DNA of 64,000 bases. Origin: Lentisphaerota bacterium (GTDB lineage: Bacteria; Verrucomicrobiota; Lentisphaeria; Victivallales; Victivallaceae). The DNA lies in contig SUWG01000013.1 in the NCBI GenBank assembly GCA_015061625.1, positions 1 to 64,000 of the forward strand, written 5' to 3'. Positions 37,231 through 46,821 of the stretch are shown one piece after another. Within the stretch, counting starts at the first letter, position 1; each line of letters starts with the position of its first letter. Below the pieces are notes generated by a model, which ran no database searches, was not told the origin of the DNA, and saw only the letters and a program-made list of their open reading frames with translations. A program made the translations under genes and the position numbers.

Positions 37231-38736
37231 TTATTTACCGCCCTGCGCCCGCGCCCGGTTGGCGGCAGAACCGCCGCCGGAAACGCCGCGCTGTTCAGGT
37301 TTGGGCATGAAAGGACTGTTTTTCTGATCGTCACCCGGCTCCTGATCGTCGGTAACTTCGGTGGCACCGTAAACGATCACGTCCCCTTCGGCAAGCGGCG
37401 GATCGATCAACTGCACCCGGCCGCCGGCACTTAAACCGGTACGCACCTCTACCGGACGGAGATATTCACCCTCAAGCACATACAATACTTTTGCGCCCTC
37501 GGCAAAGGTCGTGTCACGGTATTCCGGAGCGATCAGTGAAATATCCGGCTGGAAGCGGAATGCGGCATTGGAAACTGTCATCACCCCCCGGCGGCGTTCC
37601 CGGATGAATTTCACATTGGCAGTCAGATAGGGAATGAGTTGTCCGCTGGAGTTGTCTGTGGTAACTTCCACGATGTAGGTAACGACATTCTGCGACATGG
37701 TGGCATTGAGCCGGATGCGCTTGACCGTGCCGTGGAATACCTGACCGGGGAAAGTGTCGATGGTGAATTCCACGGGCATATCACTCTTGATGTGACCGAT
37801 ATCGGCCTCATTGACGGAAACCCACACTTCCATCTTGCGCAGATCTTTAGCCATCAGAAAGATGCTTGAGGCACTCATATTGGAAACCACCGTCTGGCCG
37901 ACACTTACCCGGCGGTCGATGATGATGCCGTCAACCGGAGCGGTGATGCGGCAGTAATCCAGATTTCTCCGGGCTTTGATCAACTCGGCTTCGCAAATGG
38001 TCAACTGCGCCTGTGAATGTTTGAGGTCGGCATTGGCACGGAGCAAAGCGGCCTGCGCACTGCCGAGGTCGGCTTGCGCCCGGTTCTTTTCAGCATTGGC
38101 GCGGAGCAAGGCGGCCTGGGCATCGGCATATTCGGCTTGAGCGGAAGCGTATTCCGCCTCGGCGGCATCGTATTCACTCTGGGCAACGGCATAGGATTCT
38201 TTCAAGTTGGTGGCACGTTCAAAGTTGCTGGTGGCAAGTTTGAGTCGGGCATCACTCCGGCGCACGGCGGCTTCGGCAGAAGCTATGGAAGCCTCGGCCG
38301 ATGCGATAGCGGCTTCAGCGGCAGTTACTGCGGCCTCGGCGGAAGCAATAGCCGCCTGTGCAGAAGAAATAGCGGCTTCAGCCTGAAGTTTTTTGGCTTC
38401 AGCCTCGCTCAAAGCGGCACGGTAAAGCACATCGTCGATCTGGGCGAGCAGAGTACCGGCCTTGACGTATGAACCGTAATCGATCGGGTTGCCGTTGACA
38501 TCAGTACCAAAGTGCATGATCTTACCGGAAACCTGCGCACCGACGTTGATAAGTTCTTCGGGTTCAACCGTTCCGGAAGCACTGATGGAACTGGTGAGAT
38601 CCTCGGTGATGATCTGTTCGGTTTTGAATTCGATCCTGACGTTATCTTTGTAAAAGGTTTTATACCCCCACCATGAAACCAGAGCGATAATGACGACGAT
38701 TGCCAGCGGCACCAGAAGTTTGAGTGCATTTTTCAT
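37231..38736 (-). CDS. MacA-like periplasmic adaptor (HlyD family)
   Basis: The 501-residue protein has an N-terminal membrane anchor (MKNALKLLVPLAIVVIIALV), a biotinyl-lipoyl half-motif INVGAQVSGKIMHF, and a very long α-hairpin. Residues about 100-265 are Ala/Glu/Ser-rich with seven-residue units such as AEAAIAS. The second lipoyl half is DYCRITAPVDGIIID, followed by β-barrel domains. It bridges the inner-membrane pump and an outer-membrane channel. ATG 38736 is preferred over TTG 38751. The C terminus is Gly/Arg/Gln-rich. Confidence 0.93.
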   Translation of the reverse strand: MKNALKLLVPLAIVVIIALVSWWGYKTFYKDNVRIEFKTEQIITEDLTSSISASGTVEPEELINVGAQVSGKIMHFGTDVNGNPIDYGSYVKAGTLLAQIDDVLYRAALSEAEAKKLQAEAAISSAQAAIASAEAAVTAAEAAIASAEASIASAEAAVRRSDARLKLATSNFERATNLKESYAVAQSEYDAAEAEYASAQAEYADAQAALLRANAEKNRAQADLGSAQAALLRANADLKHSQAQLTICEAELIKARRNLDYCRITAPVDGIIIDRRVSVGQTVVSNMSASSIFLMAKDLRKMEVWVSVNEADIGHIKSDMPVEFTIDTFPGQVFHGTVKRIRLNATMSQNVVTYIVEVTTDNSSGQLIPYLTANVKFIRERRRGVMTVSNAAFRFQPDISLIAPEYRDTTFAEGAKVLYVLEGEYLRPVEVRTGLSAGGRVQLIDPPLAEGDVIVYGATEVTDDQEPGDDQKNSPFMPKPEQRGVSGGGSAANRARAQGGK

Positions 38737-38825
38737 AAAATAATTCCCCAATATTATCCTGTTATTATATTTGATATTGATGATTACCGATCACCTTAAT
38801 TAACGGGAGCAAACGTACAGATATT

Positions 38826-39536
38826 TTAGTTTTCCTTAATATTTCTGAATTTTTCCCGCAGAGCCACCGCATGATTGCAGGTCATGGCATCCACCCCGAT
38901 CGAAGCGAGATGCAGGCCCAATTCATCGTTGAAAACTCCCCAGCCTACCACCGGAAGACCGGCCCGGCGCAAAGTGCCGACAAAAGTTTTATCCGCGGCA
39001 AAAGTCGCTTTGAAACTGATCCCGCACCGCAAAGGCGCAAGAAAATCAATAACTTTTTCAGCAGTTGGAAATGTACCGAATTCCTGTTCAAGATCGGTCA
39101 GCAACACCCGGCGCAGATCAGGAAAGGCATCGGCACACCGGGCAATGGTATCTTTTTCAAAGGAACTGATGACCAGACGGCGGCGATCGGAAAAGGTGTC
39201 TATGACCTTGCGGGCAAAGGGGATAAGTGCCGGATCACCCTTGAATTCGATCTGCATCATGCCCTTATCCCGGATCACGGTCAAGGCTTCAGAAAGCAGC
39301 GGCACCGGATAAAATTCACGCAACTGCGCCAAAGTGGCATCTGCCACAACCAGCGGTACCCCGGCAACCCGCTGCAGATCGGCATCATGACAGCAGATGA
39401 CCTGCTTATCGGCGGTCAATCTGATATCCAGTTCAATTCCGTCGGAGTCACGTTCAGCTGCCAGAGCAAAAGAACGCATGGTATTTTCCGGGGCATCATC
39501 AGATTCCCCCCGGTGGGAAAGAAAAATAACGCTCAT
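38826..39536 (-). CDS. Glycerophosphodiester phosphodiesterase-family protein
   Basis: GDPD enzymes split glycerophosphodiesters from phospholipid turnover. The 236-residue TIM-barrel protein has SHRGESDDAPENT (7-19), GIELDIRLT and VICCHD, which give the catalytic His pair and the metal acids. No signal peptide, so it acts in the cytoplasm. ATG 39536 follows AAGGAAG. Monocistronic with its own promoter. Confidence 0.92.
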   Translation of the reverse strand: MSVIFLSHRGESDDAPENTMRSFALAAERDSDGIELDIRLTADKQVICCHDADLQRVAGVPLVVADATLAQLREFYPVPLLSEALTVIRDKGMMQIEFKGDPALIPFARKVIDTFSDRRRLVISSFEKDTIARCADAFPDLRRVLLTDLEQEFGTFPTAEKVIDFLAPLRCGISFKATFAADKTFVGTLRRAGLPVVGWGVFNDELGLHLASIGVDAMTCNHAVALREKFRNIKEN

Positions 39537-39563
39537 AAAACTTCCTTGGTTTGTCATTTGGAT

Positions 39564-39592
39564 AATATGCCATTATCAAGTGCTTTATTCAA
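39564..39592 (-). promoter_or_regulatory. Promoter of the GDPD gene
   Basis: On the minus strand TTGAAT, 17 bp, CATATT, 28 nt upstream of the start. Confidence 0.5.
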
Positions 39593-39614
39593 GTTATGAT
39601 ATTCAAAAAAAGCA

Positions 39615-39643
39615 TTGAAAATAACACATTCGGGGATTATATT
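39615..39643 (+). promoter_or_regulatory. Promoter of the hydrogenase-related operon
   Basis: TTGAAA, 17 bp, TATATT, 37 nt upstream of the first subunit gene. It probably drives all six genes to 46805 and perhaps the NSS transporter, as gaps are small or overlapping. Confidence 0.8.
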
Positions 39644-39679
39644 ATAAGATTGCACTGAAAACCATCAGGAGATGAGCAA

Positions 39680-41539
39680 GTGAATATTTTATTTTTACCG
39701 GCGGCATTGATCGCCGCCGGAGCAATGCTGTCATGGCTGTTGCGTAAAAATCCGAAAGCGGCAACGACACTGGGTGCCGGTTGCTGCAGCGGTGGGGCGG
39801 CGGCAGGATTGACCCTGCTGATAATGGATTACTGTCACGGGGTAATGCCGGGAATTCAAGATCTTTTCGCCGTGCCGGTACTGTTGCTGGCGTTGCTGTG
39901 TCCGATCCATGCGATCGGCTACCTTGCCGGCCACGGCAGTGAAAGAAGCGGATCATTCTGGGCGTTATTCGATCTGACGGCGGCGGCGATGCTCGCCGTG
40001 ACGATGGCGACGACTCAACTGGGCTTTCTGGTGGCGTGGGAGATCATGGGGGCGGCCAGTTTCGGTCTGGTGATCTTCGACCGGCACAACCGCACTTCAT
40101 GGCGGGCCGGATGGGTCTACATGATGGCGTGTCACGCCGGAGCGGCACTGCTGATACTGCTCTTTTTCTTCCCCCACACTCCGGGATGGATGTTTCTGCT
40201 GGCGGTTGCCGGATTCGGTTTGAAAATCGGTTTTCCCCTGCTCCATGTCTGGCTGCCGCAGGCGCATCCGGCGGCTCCTGCCCCGGTTTCCGCATTGATG
40301 TCCGGAGCGATGATCGAACTGGGCTTTTTCGGAGTTCTGCTTTTCGGCATTTCACCGGATGGAAATCATGCGGTATACGGCTGGAGTTTTCTCATTCTCG
40401 GTCTGATAACTGCGCCCTGCGGCATTATTTTTGCCATTGCCCAGAGCAATTTGAAAAAACTGCTGGCCTATTCCAGCATCGAGAATATGGGGATCTTAAG
40501 TTGCGCATTGGGGCTGGGATTTCTCGGTGCCGCTTACGGTCTGCCGGAAATGATGGTATCCGGTCTCCTCGGTGCCGCCACTCATTTGCTCAATCATGCA
40601 CTGCTCAAAGGCGGCTTGTTTCTGGGTTCCGGCTCGGTCTACAAGGCCTGCGGCACGCTGGATATGGATGAAATGGGCGGATTGCTCAAGCGAATGCCCC
40701 GTACCGGAGCATACTTCATTCTCCATGCGCTGTCGCTGTGCGGATTGCCGCCGGGGTCGGGATTTGCCGGAGAATTTCTGATTTATCTGGCGGCATTCAC
40801 CGGCTTGAGCAGTACCGCTCCGGCGGTGGTGGCGGCCAGTGCCGCCACGCTGATAATTCTGGCCCTGACCGGCGGCTTGGCGGCGGCGGCATTTGCCAAA
40901 GTCATCGGGGCGGTTTTCTGCGGCGAACCCCGGAGCAAGGGGGCGCAGGAGGCCGTGGATGTGCCGTTATTCATGAATCTGCCGGTCATGATCCTGCAAT
41001 TTTTGAGTTGGGCGGTGATCTTTGCCCTGCCGCTTTTCCTGAATTATGCGGCGCAGAATATTTTTGCTGAATTCGATTTTGCCATTCTGCCGCTGGCCTG
41101 TCAGAGTGCCAAAGTGGCATTGATCTGCTTTATACTGACCATCATCACGCTGGGCGTTTTTGCTCTGCGGCAGATGATGATCCGGAAAACCGGTCAGCGT
41201 ATTTCGCCGACCTGGGGTTGCGGTTACACTGCACCGACAAGCCGGATGCAGTATACGGCGACCTCATTCGGGCAGAATCCGGTGGATTTTTTCCGTTTAC
41301 TGCTTCATCCGGAGCGCAAAATCGAGCGTCCGCAGGGGATATTCCCGGAAAAAGCCATGCTGGAGGAATCCGTGACCGATGGCGGTGAACGCTGTTTCTG
41401 GCAGAAAATATTCCGCGCCGCCGGAAAAATTGCCGAAAAAAGCCACGCTCTGCAATCCGGCAGTCTGCACTTTTATTTGCTGATCATGGTGCTGACTCTG
41501 ATCGGGATGCTGCTCTTTGCTGTAACTCAAGGAAATTGA
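39680..41539 (+). CDS. Hydrogenase-4-like antiporter subunit (HyfB/HycC/NuoL-like)
   Basis: The 619-residue membrane protein is a Proton_antipo_M family subunit. It has the trans-membrane core with Lys/His sites (GFGLKIGFPLLHVWLPQAHPA, KKLLAYSSIENMGIL, HLLNHALLKGGLFLG) and a C-terminal extension as in HyfB/HycC. These subunits move H+ or Na+ when coupled to redox chemistry. The start is GTG 39680 with AGGAG nine bases before. It opens a six-gene operon. Confidence 0.93.
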   Translation: MNILFLPAALIAAGAMLSWLLRKNPKAATTLGAGCCSGGAAAGLTLLIMDYCHGVMPGIQDLFAVPVLLLALLCPIHAIGYLAGHGSERSGSFWALFDLTAAAMLAVTMATTQLGFLVAWEIMGAASFGLVIFDRHNRTSWRAGWVYMMACHAGAALLILLFFFPHTPGWMFLLAVAGFGLKIGFPLLHVWLPQAHPAAPAPVSALMSGAMIELGFFGVLLFGISPDGNHAVYGWSFLILGLITAPCGIIFAIAQSNLKKLLAYSSIENMGILSCALGLGFLGAAYGLPEMMVSGLLGAATHLLNHALLKGGLFLGSGSVYKACGTLDMDEMGGLLKRMPRTGAYFILHALSLCGLPPGSGFAGEFLIYLAAFTGLSSTAPAVVAASAATLIILALTGGLAAAAFAKVIGAVFCGEPRSKGAQEAVDVPLFMNLPVMILQFLSWAVIFALPLFLNYAAQNIFAEFDFAILPLACQSAKVALICFILTIITLGVFALRQMMIRKTGQRISPTWGCGYTAPTSRMQYTATSFGQNPVDFFRLLLHPERKIERPQGIFPEKAMLEESVTDGGERCFWQKIFRAAGKIAEKSHALQSGSLHFYLLIMVLTLIGMLLFAVTQGN

Positions 41540-41541
41540 AA

Positions 41542-42477
41542 ATGAGTGAAAATACCATCCGTTATTTAAGTTGTTTTGCCGCCGCATTGATCTTTGCGCC
41601 GCTGTTGCCGGGGATCATCAACAAGGTCAAGGCATTTTTTGCCGGCAGACGCGGCCCGCGATTGACCCAGTTGTACTTTGATCTGGCGAAATTGATGAAA
41701 AAAGAGTGCGTTATTTCGGCGACTTCCGGCGGGATCATCCGCTTTGCGCCGTCGGTGATATTGATTTTCACCATTGCTTCGGCGGCGTTGCTTCCGGCGG
41801 GCATGACCGCGTCTCCGCTGGGCTTTTCCGGCGACGTGCTGCTTTTTTGTTACCTTTTGGGGATGTGCCGGATCATGTCGATACTGGCGGCATTGGATAC
41901 CGGTTCAAGTTTTCAGGGCATGGGGGCCAGCCGTGAGGCTCTCTTTTCGGCTCTGGCGGAAGCGGCACTTTTTGCGGTGCTGGCCTTTCTGGCGATCTTT
42001 TCCGATTCGCTCTCGCTTGCCGGAATGCTCTGCGGAACCGGTTTGAATTCTTTTCTGGACTTCACTCCGCTGCTGCTGGCGGTGCTGGCAATGTTTCTGA
42101 TCCTGCTGGCGGAAAATTGCCGGGTTCCCTTTGACGATCCGGAAACCCATCTGGAATTGACCATGATCCATGAAGCGATGATCCTCGACTATGCGGGGCC
42201 GGATCTGGCGGCGATACTCTACGCTTCGGCGTTGAAATTGTGGATATTTGCCGGATTCATCACCAGTTTGCTGCTGCCGCCGGGCATCTTTCCGGTCTGG
42301 GGGGAAATCGCATTGAGTTTTGCCGGTATCCTCGTAACAGCGGTGATCACCGGCATCGTGGAATCCTCCATGGCGCGTTACCGTTTTCTGAAAGTGCCGC
42401 CGTTGCTGATCGCGGCGGTGATAATGCCGTTGCTGGCGATATTGTTCCTCTTTTTCTTTGACGGAGGTATCCGATGA
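41542..42477 (+). CDS. Membrane anchor subunit (HyfC/HycD/NuoH-like)
   Basis: The 311-residue protein has about eight helices and NuoH signatures: GIINKVKAFFAGRRGPRLTQLYFDLAKLMKK and ENCRVPFDDPETHLELTMIHEAM. Both loops contact the peripheral arm where the quinone or electron carrier site meets the membrane. ATG 41542 is chosen; its TTG alternative overlaps the preceding stop. Confidence 0.94.
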   Translation: MSENTIRYLSCFAAALIFAPLLPGIINKVKAFFAGRRGPRLTQLYFDLAKLMKKECVISATSGGIIRFAPSVILIFTIASAALLPAGMTASPLGFSGDVLLFCYLLGMCRIMSILAALDTGSSFQGMGASREALFSALAEAALFAVLAFLAIFSDSLSLAGMLCGTGLNSFLDFTPLLLAVLAMFLILLAENCRVPFDDPETHLELTMIHEAMILDYAGPDLAAILYASALKLWIFAGFITSLLLPPGIFPVWGEIALSFAGILVTAVITGIVESSMARYRFLKVPPLLIAAVIMPLLAILFLFFFDGGIR

Positions 42478-43148
42478 ACAACTTCAATGAACTTCTGCTG
42501 GCGGTCATGCTTCTGACCTGTCTGATGATGGCCGTTTCCAGCCGTTTACTGCACTGCATCCGGATCGTGGCGGTTCAGGGGATCATCCTCGGTCTGCTGC
42601 CGTTGACTCTGGCCAGTGCGCAAGGCGGGGATCACTCGATATTCATGGCCTCGGTCAATCTGCTGCTCAAGGGCATCATCCTGCCGTATCTGCTCTATAC
42701 TGCCATGTGCAAGGCGCAGATCAAACGGGAACTGGAACCGGTGATCGGTTATTCCCTTTCGGCGGTGATCGTGCTGTTGATGGCGATATTCAGTTTCTTT
42801 GTTGCCGACAAACTGGGGATGCCCAGCGGCAGTGTCCGGATCGCTTCGATCGCCATACCGGCCTCATTCACGCTGGTCATGACCGGTTTATTCGTCGTCA
42901 TCGCCCGCAAAAAGGCCCTTACTCAAGTGATCGGTTTTCTGGTGTTTGAAAACGGCATCACGCTTTTCGGTGCGGCCGCCATGCGGGAACATCCGTGGAT
43001 CGTGGAACTGGGGATATTGCTGGATGTACTGGTGCTGGTATTCATCATGGGGATCGCGGTCAATCAGATCAACCGGGCATTTTCCCATATTGATTCGGAT
43101 CAACTCAATCAGCTTGACGATATGCCGGAAAAAGAGGAGGTGCGCTGA
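42474..43148 (+). CDS. HyfE/NuoK-like membrane subunit
   Basis: The 224-residue protein has six or seven helices and matches HyfE: an N-terminal part unlike NuoK, then GFLVFENGITLFG, where the conserved membrane Glu sits. Its ATG overlaps the previous stop (ATGA), and it overlaps the next gene by one base. Confidence 0.9.
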   Translation: MNNFNELLLAVMLLTCLMMAVSSRLLHCIRIVAVQGIILGLLPLTLASAQGGDHSIFMASVNLLLKGIILPYLLYTAMCKAQIKRELEPVIGYSLSAVIVLLMAIFSFFVADKLGMPSGSVRIASIAIPASFTLVMTGLFVVIARKKALTQVIGFLVFENGITLFGAAAMREHPWIVELGILLDVLVLVFIMGIAVNQINRAFSHIDSDQLNQLDDMPEKEEVR

Positions 43149-44548
43149 TGGTTACTTTACTGCTTTTACTGGTGCCGGCGGCAGCGGCATTGGCGGCATT
43201 TTTGAGCAGAAGCGAAAAATTCAGCCGTTGGATATTGATGATAACGGCGGCGGCTCATGCGGTGCTTTGCGGTCTGATGCCGACTTATCATGAAACGTTG
43301 CATCCCGGCGGGAATATTTATCTGGCTCTGGATAGTGACGGTCTGGTGATTTTGTGTATCACCAGTGCGCTGTTTCTGCTGACATCCTTATATATAACAT
43401 TCTGGATGCCGCTGGATTCCAAACGCAATGACGGCCATGCGGAAATGAAAACTCCGGCATTTACGGCGTTTTTACTGCTCTTTCTTTTCACCATGACCCT
43501 CACCGCGCTGGCACAGGATTTCGGAATGCTCTGGGTCGCGGTGGAAGCGACCACTTTATCCAGTGCGCCATTGATCAACTATCACAGGAGCAAAACTTCG
43601 CTGGAAGCGATGTGGAAATATCTGCTGATCTGTTCCATCGGTATCGGTCTGGCCCTTTTCGGTACGATGCTGATTGCGGCCTCGCTCAACGATCCCCATG
43701 CCGGATTATCCTTTGAGACGTTGCGCCTTTGCGGGATCAGCGGCTTATTCGATCCGGTCTACTTCCGCACCGGTTTTGTTCTCTGCTTTGCCGGTTATGC
43801 GTTAAAGGCGGGTCTGGCCCCGTTTCACACCTGGCTGCCGGATGCCCACAGTGAAGCACCGGCCCCGGTGTCGGCTCTGCTCTCCGGAAGTCTCTTGAAT
43901 TGCGCCTTGCTGGCGATCATCCGGCTGTGGCACGTCACCCCGGAAGCCATGCAGAGTTTCTGCGGCAACTTCCTGAAATTTTCCGGTTTTCTGTCGCTGG
44001 CAGTGGCGGCACTTTTCATCATCCGGCAAAAGGACTTCAAACGGATGCTGGCCTATTCCAGCGTGGAACACATGGGACTGATCATATTGCTGACGGCTTA
44101 CGGCATGGAGAATATCGGTATGCTTCATGCAGTGGCCCATTCGCTGACCAAAATGGCGTTGTTCCTGACGGCTGGCAACATTCTTTTGTGTTACCGCACC
44201 CGGTCGATTGCGGCGGTCAAGGGCATTTTTGACCGCATACCGCTCAATGCCGCCGTATGGATATTCGGAATGCTGATGATCTGCGGCACCCCGCCTTCGC
44301 CGTTATTTTTCACGGAATTGGCTTTGGTCACTTCGGCGGGATTCATTCCCGGAGCGGTGGTTTTACTGTTGTTGCTGGTGATTTTCTGTGCGATGTCGCA
44401 ACTCATGCTGGGAATGTGCGCCCACGGCCCGGAAAAACCAATTGTCGATAAAGAGGTGGAAAAATTGACCGATGTGCCAGTGCTGGCGATGTTGCTGGTC
44501 GCCCTGCTGGGTACTGCCATCGGCGTTTCATGGATCATAGCGGGGTAA
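43148..44548 (+). CDS. Second antiporter-like subunit (HyfF/NuoN-like)
   Basis: The 466-residue protein is another Proton_antipo_M subunit with about 14 helices. Key segments are AVEATTLSSAPLINYHRSK, LKAGLAPFHTWLPDAHSEAPAP, MLAYSSVEHMGLI and HSLTKMALFLTAGNIL. Two such subunits, as here, suggest two ion channels per turnover. Confidence 0.93.
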   Translation: MVTLLLLLVPAAAALAAFLSRSEKFSRWILMITAAAHAVLCGLMPTYHETLHPGGNIYLALDSDGLVILCITSALFLLTSLYITFWMPLDSKRNDGHAEMKTPAFTAFLLLFLFTMTLTALAQDFGMLWVAVEATTLSSAPLINYHRSKTSLEAMWKYLLICSIGIGLALFGTMLIAASLNDPHAGLSFETLRLCGISGLFDPVYFRTGFVLCFAGYALKAGLAPFHTWLPDAHSEAPAPVSALLSGSLLNCALLAIIRLWHVTPEAMQSFCGNFLKFSGFLSLAVAALFIIRQKDFKRMLAYSSVEHMGLIILLTAYGMENIGMLHAVAHSLTKMALFLTAGNILLCYRTRSIAAVKGIFDRIPLNAAVWIFGMLMICGTPPSPLFFTELALVTSAGFIPGAVVLLLLLVIFCAMSQLMLGMCAHGPEKPIVDKEVEKLTDVPVLAMLLVALLGTAIGVSWIIAG

Positions 44549-44552
44549 GAGG

Positions 44553-46037
44553 ATGATTAATAAGAACTGTCTTTTGCTGGCCAATGGCGGATGTGCCGCA
44601 CTTCAGGATATCCCGGTGATCGCGGAAGCGGATTTTGACCGGGAGTGTCTGGCGGCAGTGCAACAGGAAAAGTGCCGGATCGCCGGATTTTTCGCCGCAG
44701 AACACACTGAAAACACCTACCTGCTGACGGCGGTGCTTGCCGATCCGGAACAACAGAAATTCCGGGTGATGCAGACGGAAGTAAGCGGCAAATTCGCATC
44801 GCTTACAGCCGCCTGGCCCGGATTCAACCGCTTTGAAAGAGATATTTTTGAATCCTGCGGCCTGCTCCCGGAAGGCCACCCGAATTTGAAGCCGTTGCGT
44901 TTCACCAATGAAAAAATCGGGGAAATGGATTTCTTTGCCATGCAAGGCAAAGCGGTGCATGAAGTTGCCGTCGGCCCGGTACACGCCGGAGTTATCGAAC
45001 CGGGTCACTTCCGGTTTGAATGTATGGGCGAAACGGTCTACAATCTGGAAATTTCACTGGGTTATCAGCACCGCGGCGTGGAAAAACTCCTGCTCAACGG
45101 GCCGGATAAACGGACGATGCACCTGATCGAAACTGCCGCCGGAGACACTTCCATTGCGGCGGCATGGAATATGTGCCGGATCATCGAATCGCTCGGCGGT
45201 ATCAAGGTGAAAAATGAGGTGAATGATCTGCGGCAATGCGCCTTGGAATTGGAGCGTTGCGCCAATCATATCGGCGACCTGGGGGCATTGGCCGGAGACG
45301 TGGCATTTCTGCCGACCGCCAGTTTCTGCGGCCGCATCCGGGGAGAATATCTCAATATGAGTGCCGATCTGGCGGGCAACCGTTTCGGCCGCAACTTCCT
45401 TATCCCCGGCGGAGTGCGTTACGGCATGGATGCCGCGCTCGCCCAGCGGATCGCCGGCAAATTGCGCACGGTGATGCCGGAATTATGGAATGCGCTCGAT
45501 CTGATGTTCAACTCCCCGATGGTGCTTGACCGTTTGGAAAATACCGGCACGGTCAGCAAAGAAACGGCAGAAAAACTCGGTCTGGTCGGTGTCGCCGCCA
45601 GAGCCTGCGGTCTGGATATGGATGCCCGGCACGAATTGCCCGGCGGCAATTTTGAAGTGCCGGAAAGAACCGGTGTCCAAAAGTTCACCGGCGACGTATT
45701 ATCCAGAGCGGCAGTGCGCTATGCGGAATTGAAAAATTCCCACACCTATTTACTGGCGGCACTGGATCGTTTGAGTTGCCGGATATCTCCGGCAGAGACC
45801 GGGGAAATCAAGTTGCGGAGCAATGCCATTTGCGTATCGGCGACCGAAGCGTGGCGCGGTGAATTATGTCATACGGTGATCACCGGAAATGACGGAAAAT
45901 TCAAATTGGTGAAGATCACCGATCCTTCCATGCACAACTGGGAAGGTTTGGCCATGGCCCTGCGGGATGAAGAAATTTCGCACTTCCCCATTTGCAATAA
46001 AAGTTTCAACCTCTCCTACTGCGGACACGATCTTTAA
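44553..46037 (+). CDS. Hydrogenase-like large subunit lacking Ni-Fe ligands (HycE/NuoCD-like)
   Basis: The 494-residue protein fuses a NuoC-like domain (1-130) to a NuoD/hydrogenase large-subunit domain. It keeps GYQHRGVEKLLL (170-181). The first Ni-Fe motif, CGxC in group 4 hydrogenases, reads ETAAGDTSIAAA (193-204), with Ala and Thr in the Cys places. The C-terminal DPCxxC motif reads NLSYCGHDL, one Cys and out of register. It cannot bind a normal Ni-Fe site. This pattern defines the energy-converting hydrogenase-related (Ehr) complexes, whose substrate is unknown. Confidence 0.88.
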   Translation: MINKNCLLLANGGCAALQDIPVIAEADFDRECLAAVQQEKCRIAGFFAAEHTENTYLLTAVLADPEQQKFRVMQTEVSGKFASLTAAWPGFNRFERDIFESCGLLPEGHPNLKPLRFTNEKIGEMDFFAMQGKAVHEVAVGPVHAGVIEPGHFRFECMGETVYNLEISLGYQHRGVEKLLLNGPDKRTMHLIETAAGDTSIAAAWNMCRIIESLGGIKVKNEVNDLRQCALELERCANHIGDLGALAGDVAFLPTASFCGRIRGEYLNMSADLAGNRFGRNFLIPGGVRYGMDAALAQRIAGKLRTVMPELWNALDLMFNSPMVLDRLENTGTVSKETAEKLGLVGVAARACGLDMDARHELPGGNFEVPERTGVQKFTGDVLSRAAVRYAELKNSHTYLLAALDRLSCRISPAETGEIKLRSNAICVSATEAWRGELCHTVITGNDGKFKLVKITDPSMHNWEGLAMALRDEEISHFPICNKSFNLSYCGHDL

Positions 46038-46052
46038 GGAGGCAGTAAAAGT

Positions 46053-46805
46053 ATGTGGAATTCACTGAAAGCCAGATTGTTTCAGAAATACAGAACCGGC
46101 AAATTCCCGCATAAGCCGCCGGTTCTGCCGGAGCGTTTCGCCGGCCGACCGGAAGTTGCGCCGGAAAAGTGCAGTCAATGCGGCAAATGTGTGGAGATCT
46201 GCCCGGCCGGGGCGGTCACTTTGACGGGAAAATCCCCCGTGATCGACACGGGCAAATGCATATTCTGCTCCAAATGTGCGGAAGTTTGTGCCGTTAAAGC
46301 AGTTACCATCAGCAAAGAATACCGTCTGGCGGCGATGAGCCGGGAAAAACTCACCGTTTCCGGCGGCTTCTACATTCCGGAACGGCCGACCGACCGGAAA
46401 TTTCTCAAATTCTGCGGGCAGTCGCTGAAGATCCGGCAGGTTTCCGCCGGGGGCTGCGCCGCCTGTGAATTGGACTTCAACGTGTTGAATACTCTGGCGT
46501 GGGATATGGGCAGATTCGGTATCCAGGTTGTCGCCTCTCCCCGGCACGCCGACTGCATTTTAGTTACCGGGCCGGTGAGTGAAAATATGTTGCAGGCATT
46601 GAAAAAAAGTTATGAAGCCGCCCCGAAACCGGTGTGGGTGATCGCCTGCGGTGCGTGTGCGATTTCCGGCGGAATATATCAGGATAGTCCGGTGTGTCAC
46701 AATGGAGTGGAAGATATCCTCAAACCGGATCTCTATGTGCCGGGTTGCCCGCCGCATCCGGCGACTTTGCTTGAGGGCATTCTGCGCCTGATGGATAAAA
46801 AATGA
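46053..46805 (+). CDS. Ferredoxin-NuoB-like small subunit fusion (HyfH+HyfI-like)
   Basis: The 250-residue protein joins two [4Fe-4S] ferredoxin motifs (CSQCGKCVEICP and CIFCSKCAEVC, about residues 30-85) to a NuoB/hydrogenase small-subunit domain. That domain has the proximal-cluster ligands in GGCAACELD, CGACAISGG and VPGCPPHP. In many relatives these are two proteins. It can pass electrons from a ferredoxin-like donor to the proximal cluster. It ends the operon. Confidence 0.92.
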   Translation: MWNSLKARLFQKYRTGKFPHKPPVLPERFAGRPEVAPEKCSQCGKCVEICPAGAVTLTGKSPVIDTGKCIFCSKCAEVCAVKAVTISKEYRLAAMSREKLTVSGGFYIPERPTDRKFLKFCGQSLKIRQVSAGGCAACELDFNVLNTLAWDMGRFGIQVVASPRHADCILVTGPVSENMLQALKKSYEAAPKPVWVIACGACAISGGIYQDSPVCHNGVEDILKPDLYVPGCPPHPATLLEGILRLMDKK

Positions 46806-46821
46806 TGAAAGGTTGTATTGT

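Noticed and set aside
44553-46037. Active [NiFe] hydrogenase large subunit
   Set aside because: Both CxxC motifs that hold Ni-Fe are missing and no C-terminal processing site or hyp genes are visible.
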